A stretch of DNA of 14,506 nt from NCBI GenBank assembly GCA_034696485.1, contig JAQIWT010000850.1, positions 1-14,506 on the forward strand, given 5' to 3'. This document shows, piece after piece, positions 7,258 through 14,506 of the stretch; position 1 is the stretch's first letter, and each line of letters opens with the position of its first letter. Origin of the DNA: Isohypsibius dastychi (lineage: Eukaryota > Tardigrada > Eutardigrada > Parachela > Isohypsibiidae). The notes below the pieces were generated by a model. That model made no database searches and was not told the DNA's origin. It saw only the letters and a list, made by a program, of their open reading frames with translations. The position numbers were made by a program, and so were the translations under genes.

Positions 7258-9675
7258 CTATTGCTTGATATTTCGATTTCTTCTCACAATACAGAGTCGA
7301 GGGACAATTTGTCGACTAAAAGCTCTAATTGCAGGTAGGGCGTTCCGAAGATATTGTGACGCTCTTGATTCCTGGTTCTTAAGTCTACGCCACCGTTTGG
7401 TGCCGTCGAAAGGCTTGCTGCGATACAGATACCCATTTCCTTTTAGTCCCCATAACTCCCCTTCTTCGTACCGATGATCCGAGACACGATTCTGACGAAT
7501 TATGTCTACCATCGGCATGTCATCTACTCGGGTGAACGCGTAGTCCCGCGATTCCTCGGACACAGAACGATCAACAGAATAAGGCTCCACATGAATGCGC
7601 AATTTACGTAAGTTCGGAAAACCAGTGAAATCCTTATATGAGGGTTCCCATCCACGTTCCTTGGAATAATAATTCACCCTCAGTTCCAGTAGCTGCGGTA
7701 GGACCAAACAACGGAGGAGATGCTTGATGGGATATCGGTTACCGTAGCCATCTTTTATCCTCAGCTTGACGATCTGTGCCCGAATAGGCGACAAAGCATT
7801 GGACACCCAAATCGGGAAAAGTTTGATATCTGGAACTTTTCCAGCTTTCGAATCATACCAGCGGTCATCGCAGTTGATCAAAAGGTCACAAGGATGGCCG
7901 TCAATGATCTGCGATAATTGTTTCAAAAACGCCCCGACTTTTTCCCACAACATAAGGTCATGATAAGGATTAGCTACCAGTTTGATCTTCATGAGCCCAC
8001 TGTAATCCCGTGTTGGCGCGGTCAGTGAAATGCATTCCGTTGCTTGAAACTTTGCAGTATCTCCCTCGAAAAACGGGTTGTAGTGGGCTAGTTTACCCAT
8101 CACATCTGACCAGTTAAATTTGGGCATCGGGAATGCAGTGACGAACTCGGGTGAAAGCTGACGACAAGGACGAAGCTGATGGTTGTTTATAACGAGACTC
8201 TCAAGACCTTGGCGACTGCCAACAAATGTTGAGATGTGCATTAATTCTTCCAGAACATTATCGTCCGCTTCGAATGTGCAACTTCCATTCACTTTTATAG
8301 AGCGAAGTTGTGGATATCGCAGAGAACCGCTCCGAAAAGCTAGTACGCCACAGTCGTCGAACATTAGATTTTCTACGCTTGCAAAGAAGCCATGTGAGAG
8401 AATATCGCTGCTCCAGTTACCAAAGTCAACAAATCGAACTGACTGAATTGAAGCAGGTAAGGTTGTCAAGTCAGTATCCGGGTACAGGTTAACGCAGTAT
8501 AGTTCTCTCGGGAATAGATTGCTCCCGATTATTGCGCGAAGGTCACGAACATACTGTTCGGGGGTAAGCTTCGATATCTGTCTCAGGTGCACTCCATCGG
8601 AATAATTCAAACCTACACTGCAGAAAAACGCGGAAAAAAAGAAATCGAAATATGAGTCCAGGTTACAACGCTCTGCCGCGTCATGTTTCAAACAAGATGA
8701 CGTGAATTCTTTCACGTATGACCAACAGAATGACCAACACGATTCGATAGCTGGAACGCCGCCGGATAAGATATGATGCAAGTAGAGGTTGAATTCATTA
8801 GGAGAAACACCATTGGATGCCATCACTGAGACTTCTTTTCCTAGGCTCGTTCCGACTTGTTCGCCGTCCTTTCCGAGAATGATTCGACTCTGATTCTCGA
8901 TTCCTGCCACCATATCAAGAAGGACACATCCTAGACTCCAAATATCAGTTTTGAAGCCCACTTTTTGATTGGACTCTCTGTTAGCGATTCTAGATCCCAT
9001 TTCGGGTGAGTAGTACATGGAAGTTCCAACACAGAATTCGATGTCGATCTCATCGATGTTCCCTTTCCCAACAATGATGGATTCATCAAGATCACATATT
9101 TTAACTGTGAACGTGCCATATTTTCCCTCAACAGCTAGAATATTCGCTGGTTTAAGATCACCATGAACAATTCCATTGGAATGGAGATACGAAAGACCGA
9201 GAACTACCTGTGCAAGTGCCGTATATATTCCCAAATGACCAAGCGATCTCCAAACTTTTTTAAAATCAGCTGAAAAAAACGCTGTTCCGCTGAAATAATT
9301 ATTAGCGGATAAAAAGGAATGATTCTTACCAGAGCAGTATTCCATGATAATGCAGATCTTGCTGGTCTCCGTTTCTGACACCCGTGCCATTTTGAAAACT
9401 GTGTAGTATCTGAGAACGTTATCGTGGCTAAGCTTTTCAAGAAATCCGATTTGCTTGCTGTATTTCTCGAATTCTTCTTCATACAAGTTGTCATCCAAAT
9501 TGCCATTCAGCTGTTTAATAGCAAGGAATTCAGGTCCGACAGGATGCGGCCATTTTACAACTCTCGCCTTCAACACAATCCCATTCCTGCATCTGGCAAT
9601 GCAATCCTCGACGGTGTATCTCAGCGTTAATTCAATGCCGTCGACAACGAAATTCTTAAGCTGAACTGAATACAT
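7258..9675 (-). CDS. Atypical protein kinase with long leucine-rich C-terminal half
   Basis: Exons are 9675-9330 and 9269-7258 (785 aa). The open frame reaches a GTG at 9726 but the first in-frame ATG is at 9675, so I use that. Kinase landmarks in spliced numbering: A-I-K with Lys54; Gln75 where the helix-C Glu is expected; catalytic loop H-G-D-L-K-P-A-N-I-L at 151-160 (Arg of HRD replaced by Gly, Asp153 and Asn158 kept); D-L-D at 175-177 instead of DFG; S-P-E at 203-205; D-I-W-S-L-G at 224-229. A Ser/Thr-type non-RD kinase is likely; activity is plausible because Lys, catalytic Asp and Asn remain. After about residue 370 come some 400 residues of irregular leucine-rich segments (L-x-x-L-x-V-N pattern), perhaps degenerate LRRs used for binding, and a very basic C-terminus. 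No signal peptide or membrane segment is evident. I cannot assign an orthologue. Confidence 0.85.
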   Translation of the reverse strand: MYSVQLKNFVVDGIELTLRYTVEDCIARCRNGIVLKARVVKWPHPVGPEFLAIKQLNGNLDDNLYEEEFEKYSKQIGFLEKLSHDNVLRYYTVFKMARVSETETSKICIIMEYCSGKNHSFLSANNYFSGTAFFSADFKKVWRSLGHLGIYTALAQVVLGLSYLHSNGIVHGDLKPANILAVEGKYGTFTVKICDLDESIIVGKGNIDEIDIEFCVGTSMYYSPEMGSRIANRESNQKVGFKTDIWSLGCVLLDMVAGIENQSRIILGKDGEQVGTSLGKEVSVMASNGVSPNEFNLYLHHILSGGVPAIESCWSFCWSYVKEFTSSCLKHDAAERCNLDSYFDFFFSAFFCSVGLNYSDGVHLRQISKLTPEQYVRDLRAIIGSNLFPRELYCVNLYPDTDLTTLPASIQSVRFVDFGNWSSDILSHGFFASVENLMFDDCGVLAFRSGSLRYPQLRSIKVNGSCTFEADDNVLEELMHISTFVGSRQGLESLVINNHQLRPCRQLSPEFVTAFPMPKFNWSDVMGKLAHYNPFFEGDTAKFQATECISLTAPTRDYSGLMKIKLVANPYHDLMLWEKVGAFLKQLSQIIDGHPCDLLINCDDRWYDSKAGKVPDIKLFPIWVSNALSPIRAQIVKLRIKDGYGNRYPIKHLLRCLVLPQLLELRVNYYSKERGWEPSYKDFTGFPNLRKLRIHVEPYSVDRSVSEESRDYAFTRVDDMPMVDIIRQNRVSDHRYEEGELWGLKGNGYLYRSKPFDGTKRWRRLKNQESRASQYLRNALPAIRAFSRQIVPRLCIVRRNRNIKQ
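9270..9329 (-). other. Putative 60-nt intron in the kinase gene, in frame
   Basis: The minus strand reads CTG then GTAAGAATC at 9329 and ends TTTTTTTCAG at 9270. The 60 nt contain no stop and are divisible by three, so the ORF stays open whether or not it is removed. Retained, it would insert 20 residues (about N-H-S-F-L-S-A-N-N-Y) right after the hinge E-Y-C-S of the kinase; removed, E-Y-C-S joins directly to A-D-F-K-K-V-W, the normal kinase spacing. An alternative acceptor CAG 20 nt earlier would break the frame. Confidence 0.7.
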
Positions 9676-9724
9676 TTCGTACTGTTTGGAACAAGAAACA
9701 AACGAGATCAGCAAGCTAGCGTTC

Positions 9725-9748
9725 ACAGTCTTTTATACAGTCTTTTAT
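9725..9748. repeat. 12-bp tandem duplication carrying the kinase TATA box
   Basis: ACAGTCTTTTAT occurs twice without a gap (9725-9736 and 9737-9748). On the minus strand the junction creates TATAAAAG, and the outer copy reads CATAAAAG. Confidence 0.9.
9730..9737 (-). promoter_or_regulatory. TATA box (TATAAAAG) of the kinase gene
   Basis: TATAAAAG lies on the minus strand 55 nt upstream of the ATG at 9675. A transcription start 25-32 nt downstream would fall near 9705-9712, leaving a leader of about 30-35 nt. This places transcription start downstream of the GTG at 9726 and supports the ATG at 9675 as the first usable codon. Confidence 0.6.
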
Positions 9749-10357
9749 GACAAATGCAGATTGTCTTATCGAACTAAAACTTTTCATGTTTGCTCAGCTT
9801 TCATGATAGGGACTTGGATAATCTCCGACGAAAAATAGTGATAACGTTGTTTGTGCATTGTGGTGCAACCCATGTGATGCCGAACTGATACATTTGGGAA
9901 AGGTTATCATCTTCGACAGTAGAGCGGATTTCTTAAAACGGCGATTAGGAGTTGAACAATCTAGCGGGTCAATATAACAATTCAGACATCCTGTCGATGA
10001 AGTTGCTAATTTTACCGGAGATTTCGAACTTTACATTTTTACTCAGTAAAAAAATGGTTAAAATAATCCAGTTGCAAACCTGGCCCTCCTTGGGTTGGTC
10101 ACCTCACCTAATGTCCAACATTTTGTATAGGAGATAGATACCTGAAAAAAGTTGTGGTCGGTTTTTGTTGTATGACATGTGTGGTTAGAGCTGTCCATCA
10201 AACCGAGCTGTGTGTCGTACTCACTCCTAGAAGCCGGGATTGTGTGGTTCTTGCCCTAGACCTGACATGTGTGGTACGTATTTGGTATGTGTGATATCAT
10301 TCATTCTGGCCCGTTAGAACCGCCATAGTATGTGTGAAACAGAGGCAGTGAAGTGTC
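9749..10357. other. Intergenic, no gene recognised
   Basis: No credible coding frame. The 13-mer TGACATGTGTGGT occurs twice as a direct repeat at 10173-10185 and 10263-10275, within a stretch rich in TGTGTG and TGTGG words (10150-10335). Confidence 0.5.
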
Positions 10358-10636
10358 ATGAATAATTGTAGCACCGGTCTTCGTTTCGAGTTAGAATCAT
10401 TTGTAAGTCAGACGGAAGATCTCGTCCAGGCCAGCCTTGTTGGCAGCATACCCCTGTCGAAGTTCATGCAAGCTGCCGAAACCTACATAACAATCGCCTG
10501 TAATATTCTCGGCCATTTTAGACTTAAAAAAAACAAAACAGGAAAAGCAAGGGAAACGTACGAGGCGTTTCGGGTTGAAGTTTACCATCATTACCTAGTT
10601 TATGATCATTTTTTTGTAACATTATGCACGCGTTGA
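10358..10636 (+). CDS. Hypothetical ORF, faintly like the start of a glycolipid-transfer-protein (GLTP/CPTP) fold
   Basis: The frame starts with ATG and is open for 92 codons. The first 50 or so residues look protein-like and helical: F-E-L-E-S-F-V, then I-P-L-S-K-F-M-Q-A-A-E-T-Y, then N-I-L-G-H-F. The spacing of L-x-x-F-x-x-A and L-G-x-F recalls the N-terminal helices of GLTP-domain proteins such as ceramide-1-phosphate transfer protein. The expected next element (F-x-F-V-x-x-D-V with the head-group Asp) is absent; the frame instead runs into a Lys-rich, low-quality tail. It may be a first exon followed by a missed intron, a gene relic, or a chance ORF. Downstream exons were not found. Treat the family link as a guess. 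Confidence 0.22.
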   Translation: MNNCSTGLRFELESFVSQTEDLVQASLVGSIPLSKFMQAAETYITIACNILGHFRLKKNKTGKARETYEAFRVEVYHHYLVYDHFFVTLCTR

Positions 10637-11173
10637 ATCTCAAAATTGTGTTCGTACCCACGAATATCAACAATTGGCTGCCTGAAAAAATATAAAAGCT
10701 AATACAGCGCTTTTGAGAAGCTGATGGCATATGATATGATGACCCACTCGTGCCATTGGCGTAGACTGGGGACTTGCCCGTTCTAAACAGTATTCAAGCA
10801 ATGACAGATGAAAAACAATCTGGAAAAATTGACATCTTGGTTTAGAATTTGTTGATTCGTTATTTGTTGCTAGTATAATGGAACCGGTCCTTCTCTATAT
10901 GCGGTCAGAATCCCTAGAAACTGCCATAGTTCACTACCTTGAACCACATAAACTGACTACGGCCAATCGGCGTTTCGGTAGTTCGTTAGTGGCTCACCAA
11001 ATCGAGTAAAAAAATCCGAACATGCTTTTGAAAAATCTATCATCACACGATTCTATATTTAAACAACTTTGTTCTTGCTTTCCATGCGTTTCTCAGATGG
11101 ACTACCCCCATGGGAAAAAACGGTAAAGCAAACAGAAGAAAATATCCTGTAGCAGATCAGTGTTTTGGTTTCG
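10637..11173. other. Intergenic, no gene recognised
   Basis: AT-rich sequence with no credible coding frame, RNA gene or clear repeat on either strand. Confidence 0.5.
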
Positions 11174-11209
11174 GATGTTCTCTGCCCAGTGTCCCGACTG
11201 GAGAACATC
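11174..11209. repeat. 36-nt hairpin
   Basis: GATGTTCTC (11174-11182) pairs perfectly with GAGAACATC (11201-11209). An inner CAGT/ACTG stem (11187-11190 with 11197-11200) extends it across a 4-nt bulge on one side, leaving a 6-nt loop. It is too short for a microRNA precursor. Confidence 0.6.
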
Positions 11210-11249
11210 TTTGCATTTTGCGCACAATAAGCCGAAAGAGAACAGACAT

Positions 11250-11298
11250 GGAGGGAGCAAGGCTATAGAGAAGATATTTCTACAGCCTTGGGAGGGAG
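11250..11298. mobile_element. Possible tiny foldback-element remnant with 8-bp direct repeats
   Basis: CAAGGCTATAG (11258-11268) and CTACAGCCTTG (11280-11290) are inverted repeats matching at 10 of 11 positions, with an 11-nt spacer. The 33-bp palindrome is bracketed exactly by GGAGGGAG on both sides (11250-11257 and 11291-11298). Terminal inverted repeats within an 8-bp duplication are the layout of hAT-type insertions, but the core is far shorter than any normal MITE, so it would be a deletion remnant. Confidence 0.35.
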
Positions 11299-11574
11299 AC
11301 CGTCTCATGCAAAAGAATAGGGATCGATTTGATTTTAGGCGAGTGAATAAATGGCGCATTTACTTCTTCTATTCAGTTTAGCAGTACCTTTTCGAAACGC
11401 ACGATAGCTTTTGGACTTTTGGTCAAAAAAATTGCTCGTTTTGAACGCGATAGAGAACTGAATGTGAAGCTATCCTCTTGCTGCAGACAACCGTCAGAAT
11501 TTGGAGAGTTGAGCTGTTAGGATGATCAGCCTTCTAGTAGAAGGGTGTATTTAGGGGAGGGGCCAGCGGCCATT

Positions 11575-11863
11575 GCCCCATATAAGATTTTCTGGCCCCA
11601 TATAAGAAATTTTTTTGGCCCCACACTGTTGGCCCCATACAGAAAATGAGTTTTTTGGCCCCAAATAAAGAAATTTTCGGCAAAAAACCCCGAAAATTAC
11701 ACCAAAAACACGTTTTTTCGTCAAAATCGGTCCATTTTGGCCCCATGGGGCATAAAAAATTGAACTCCTGCCCCATGGTACCAGCAAATTTTTCATTTCT
11801 GGCCACATATAAGCGTACACATACGGCCCCATATAAGAACTATTTTCCTCGGGCCCCATACAG
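11575..11863. repeat. Degenerate array of about ten GGCCCCATATAAG-like motifs
   Basis: Copies start at 11575, 11594, 11617, 11631, 11657, 11739, 11770, 11801, 11825 and 11852. The fullest copies read GGCCCCATATAAG; others end in CACAC, ATACAG, AAATAAAG or ATGGGG. Spacing is irregular (14-82 nt), and the spacers are AT-rich (TTTTTT, GAAATTTT). All copies lie in the same orientation. The array keeps frames open on both strands (minus 11534-11859, plus 11646-11879), so those ORFs are best read as repeat by-products. The core CCATATAAG is close to the CC(A/T)6GG serum-response-factor site, but no copy is a perfect match. Confidence 0.75.
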
Positions 11864-13755
11864 TATTGAACCTAGATAAGGTGTTGCAGTTATTGTAGCT
11901 TAGGGCTTAGAGCTTTGTTTGTTCTACGTTAAGGGGTATCCCGAAGAAACCAAGGTTAAACGTCAAACGGTGGTGGATAGTATCACTAGCGATACGCAAT
12001 CTTACTTACCATGTATCGTCAAGATGCAATGACTCAGATTTTTACCTTTACTAAGAATCTTCTTCAGAAACGTCAATCGGTTTTTTTGTGGTTGCGATAA
12101 AAACCTAGTGTTTATCAAGAACGACTCCCTTACAATGTGCGGTTTTAATTATACCGGTACATTACAAAGTATTGGTACATGTCATGCGAAGTGGCTGTTC
12201 CCATTCATGACTCTTTTGAGGAACTACTACGTACTAAAACTTGAATTAATACGTCTCTTGTTGGTGCACATGCACACTTGTTGATCTAAATGGTCGCGTA
12301 TGCTGTTAAATGAAGTTTGTGGTGGCAAAAAAAGGAGGTTTGATTTTGAATCGTCTTGGTAGTACAGACGCCTTTGATAAAGAAACACGTTGGTAAAAAA
12401 AAGCAATACAGGAACGCATTTGGAGTCTGAAAGCACGGGATCTCAAGTTCATATTAACAATAATTTCTCGTTTTTTAGAAGAAAATGTGATGCTGAGGAA
12501 GGCTCCGGGCCCCTACATTAAAATGTGGCATAGGCGTTCCAATGTTTACGTTACGTCTCGAGAAGATTTGTGCTTAGATCAGCGGAACATACTTCCGATG
12601 AGATGAAACTTTCGCAGTTTCGACTGAAGAAACTTAACTTTTGGAATCTCCGTTTGAATAGCGTTTGGATACTGGTTTGTCAGGATAAAACTCGATCAGC
12701 GAATTGTTTGTTGTGGTTTTACGGTCGGAAAACCAAAAGGTCACATCAAGTATTTTGTGACAACAGAAGCCCTCGCTGAAAAGGTGTTGTTGTGGTTGCA
12801 CTCGCTACGAGGTTTGCTAATGCTTCACTTTGTGACAAGGCTATAGTTTACTATAGTTTACTCCCATTCTGCCATTCTGAGAGATTAAATTGATGGTCAG
12901 TAAAAAGAATCAGGAACACCACGAAAGACAGCCAGGCGACGAACGCAAGCCTATGAGGGCACCTGTGCGTGTCGACATCGAAAAAGTACCTTTTTCAGAA
13001 AACCACATTATTTCACGGTTATGGGTTTCACCGTTGGAAAAAATGTCACAATGTTCTACAAAGCATGCTCTTTCTGATCGAACAAATTGCATATTTTTGT
13101 GATTTTCACGCAGGTATTCATCTCCTTGTAAGTACAGATGTCCTGCAATAACCTTATGGTATCCTTTTCAAATTACTAGCTGCTACTGCGAAATAAGAGC
13201 TTTCTCGCAATGAACCATCGGTTAACGATCTCTAATAAACTAAAACTAGAAAATAATTTTTTGGTCGATTCTGGTTTGAGCTCGAGCCAATATTTTTTAT
13301 TTTTTCCTCAACCTCATTCAGGGTAAGGGATAAAGTTACTGCTCACTTGGTACTCACATTTTTTCCTGACTGCCCTTACCGTACGAGTGATTAAATACTC
13401 TACATCTTCCTCAGTTTTGATTCTACAGTACCGTCAAACGGAACGTCTGGCAGACTGAAACCAACTTAACTTCTGTCCGAAAACTCAATTTTGGTCACGT
13501 TTTTCTTCGGATGCCATAAATGTTCGGCAACGTGCCAGTCCTGCCAAGAGCGTGCGGCACGTTGCTCCTGGTAGAAGACTGTCGCTGTGCCTGATGTTGA
13601 TATTAAAACCGTTTTACGGTCGTATTATATGCGTTCTCGGGACCTGCTTTTCTCGCACTAAACTAGATACGAAGAAACAGTTAGCTGGCGAGAGAACGCT
13701 GATCTGAACCCTAGGTCGCTCCTAACCGAAAATGCAAAGTTTGATTATCCTATGG
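11864..13755. other. Long gene-poor stretch
   Basis: No frame here has recognisable protein character; those of 60-70 codons (for example 12570-12779 plus, 12890-13102 plus) lack features. Small structures: CTATAGTTTA twice in tandem (12841-12860), CCATTCTG twice in tandem (12864-12879) and the inverted repeat at 13527-13565. Otherwise I see nothing. Confidence 0.5.
13527..13565. repeat. Perfect 10-bp inverted repeat
   Basis: GCAACGTGCC (13527-13536) and GGCACGTTGC (13556-13565) are exact reverse complements with a 19-nt spacer. Both arms contain a CACGT/ACGTG E-box-like core. Confidence 0.65.
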
Positions 13756-13979
13756 TGAGAGCTGGGACACCAGCGGCACCATCGATTTTCTTGGAGCACC
13801 TTTCTCCAATAACTGACCACACCTATCTCAGAATGGTGTAGTCGGGGAATGGTGTGCAGTTGTTTTCTGTTACTTCACCGTTGAAACCAATGGAGCCCTG
13901 AGGTCAGACTGATGTGGTCAATAACTGGAGAATGATGCCCCGAGGAAATGAATGGCTTCGATGGTGTCTTGAGCTCTCA
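13756..13979. mobile_element. Foldback/MITE-like element with 66-bp terminal inverted repeats
   Basis: The left arm (13756-13821) and the reverse complement of the right arm (13913-13979) align along their whole length at roughly 70-75 percent identity with a few single-base gaps. Best-conserved parts are TGAGAGCT at the outer ends, GACACC, and TTCTCCA...GACCACA at the inner ends (17 of 20). The 91-bp centre (13822-13912) shows no coding potential. No clear target-site duplication was found, and no second copy exists in this window. A non-autonomous DNA element or an old hairpin-forming duplication are both possible. Confidence 0.55.
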
Positions 13980-14273
13980 GACATCGGCTTTCACTAACGT
14001 CCGCACACAGCAACGGGTATTTGCATGGCCTGGCGTGGGTACTTATTCCGGTTATATAGTGTAATCAAAACAAAATAATGATGCGTTGCATCGCTTCCTG
14101 TCGTGATTTGCCGGAATGAAAACAACATTGAAGTGACTGTCTCTAGACAAAGAAGGAAGTCAGGTCGTGGAAACCTGGAATCTGGATTAACATATCATTT
14201 ATTCTTCCGGAAAAATTCCCGTGGAAATACTGTACGTTTTTTCAATTGAGGAACTTACTTTCTCTCTCGCAAC
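13980..14273. other. Upstream region of the right-edge GPCR gene
   Basis: No coding frame. It should contain the promoter and leader of the + strand GPCR. TATATAG occurs at about 14055, some 220 nt upstream of the ATG, too far to be called a promoter with confidence. Confidence 0.4.
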
Positions 14274-14506
14274 ATGGCTGACGTGAACACAACCATAGCT
14301 TTGTCGCTGTACAACCTGACATCCGAGTGGAATGGCGACACTCATAATCTGGTCATCCGGTTCAGTTGCGCCGTACTGTTCACAGTCTTCGGTGGGATTG
14401 CCTGCTTTGTCCTGGCTGTCACCATCTATTTCCAAACAAGCTTTCGACGTCAGACCGGCGTTTTGGTGCTCTATGTCATTTTTCTAGAATTTCTGCTATT
14501 TTGCGT
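14274..14506 (+). CDS. Class A GPCR, N-terminal part (runs off the window)
   Basis: Starting at the ATG at 14274 the frame stays open for 77 codons to the end of the window; upstream the same frame is closed by a TGA at about 14245, so this ATG is the first. The short N-terminus carries two N-glycosylation sequons (N-T-T at residue 5 and N-L-T at 14), as in many receptors. TM1 spans about residues 27-52, followed by a basic intracellular loop 1 (F-R-R-Q) and the start of TM2 (T-G-V-L-V-L-Y-V-I-F-L). The loop 1/TM2 segment resembles that of the broken receptor on the minus strand at about 4.2 kb. Seven-helix membrane receptor coupled to G proteins is the family role; the ligand is unknown. The rest of the gene lies outside. 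Confidence 0.75.
   Translation, partial: MADVNTTIALSLYNLTSEWNGDTHNLVIRFSCAVLFTVFGGIACFVLAVTIYFQTSFRRQTGVLVLYVIFLEFLLFC

Noticed and set aside
8618-8666. Possible second kinase intron (GTAACC to CTGCAG, 49 nt)
   Set aside because: Removing it puts a stop codon at the junction, while the unspliced frame stays open for hundreds of codons.
7258-9726. Kinase start at 9726
   Set aside because: The codon there is GTG and lies at or upstream of the expected transcription start; the first in-frame ATG is at 9675.
11534-11879. Overlapping ORFs on both strands with repeated Met-Gly-Pro
   Set aside because: They are translations of the GGCCCCATATAAG array, open in several frames at once because of its composition.
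14199-14435. Minus-strand 78-codon frame at the right edge
   Set aside because: It is antisense to the + strand GPCR, which has sequons and a clear TM1.
1-14506. CRISPR arrays, bacterial operons, tRNA or rRNA genes
   Set aside because: No evenly spaced direct repeats, no recognisable tRNA or rRNA sequence, and gene structure is plainly eukaryotic.

Overview
The window is animal (metazoan) nuclear DNA, not bacterial. Genes are split by short GT-AG introns (60, 84, 124 and 203 bp), and the products are animal types: a secreted VMO-I protein, class A GPCR pieces and a eukaryotic protein kinase. Three short-intron genes lie on one strand within 8 kb, alongside paralogous GPCRs and a VMO-I protein ending in Phe-Cys-Cys. 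This suits a compact ecdysozoan genome such as a tardigrade or small arthropod, but the sequence alone does not fix the phylum.

Layout. Bases 1-1572: no recognisable gene. 1573-2659 (-): three-exon VMO-I gene, 292 aa, secreted, with three VMO-I repeats; a roughly 100-residue segment, most of it on exon 2, separates repeats 2 and 3. 2660-3651: no gene, one 60-bp imperfect palindrome. 3652-4327 (-): broken class A GPCR with TM2 in one frame and TM3-TM5 in another; TM1, TM6 and TM7 not found. 4727-5768 (-): two-exon cyclase-family (kynurenine formamidase/isatin hydrolase-like) metallo-hydrolase, about 279 aa, with a one-base frame break at a run of six A and one metal-ligand His replaced by Gln. 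5769-7257: AT-rich, with an unassigned coding-like stretch at 6527-6989 (-). 7258-9675 (-): kinase gene of 785 aa with an atypical kinase domain and a long leucine-rich C-terminal half, one in-frame 60-nt intron and a TATA box inside a 12-bp tandem duplication. 9749-14273: gene-poor, with one hypothetical ORF (10358-10636), a degenerate array of GGCCCCATATAAG-like motifs (11575-11863), a 33-bp palindrome flanked by 8-bp direct repeats (11250-11298) and a foldback element (13756-13979). 14274-14506 (+): the first 77 codons of another GPCR, running off the end.

The genes do not form a pathway; they look like members of expanded secreted, receptor and signalling families. The two GPCR pieces look like paralogues, one broken and one apparently intact as far as it goes. 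No clear new multi-gene system is visible. The points most worth checking are the frame break in the cyclase, the atypical kinase with its leucine-rich tail, the VMO-I insertion and the GGCCCCATATAAG array.
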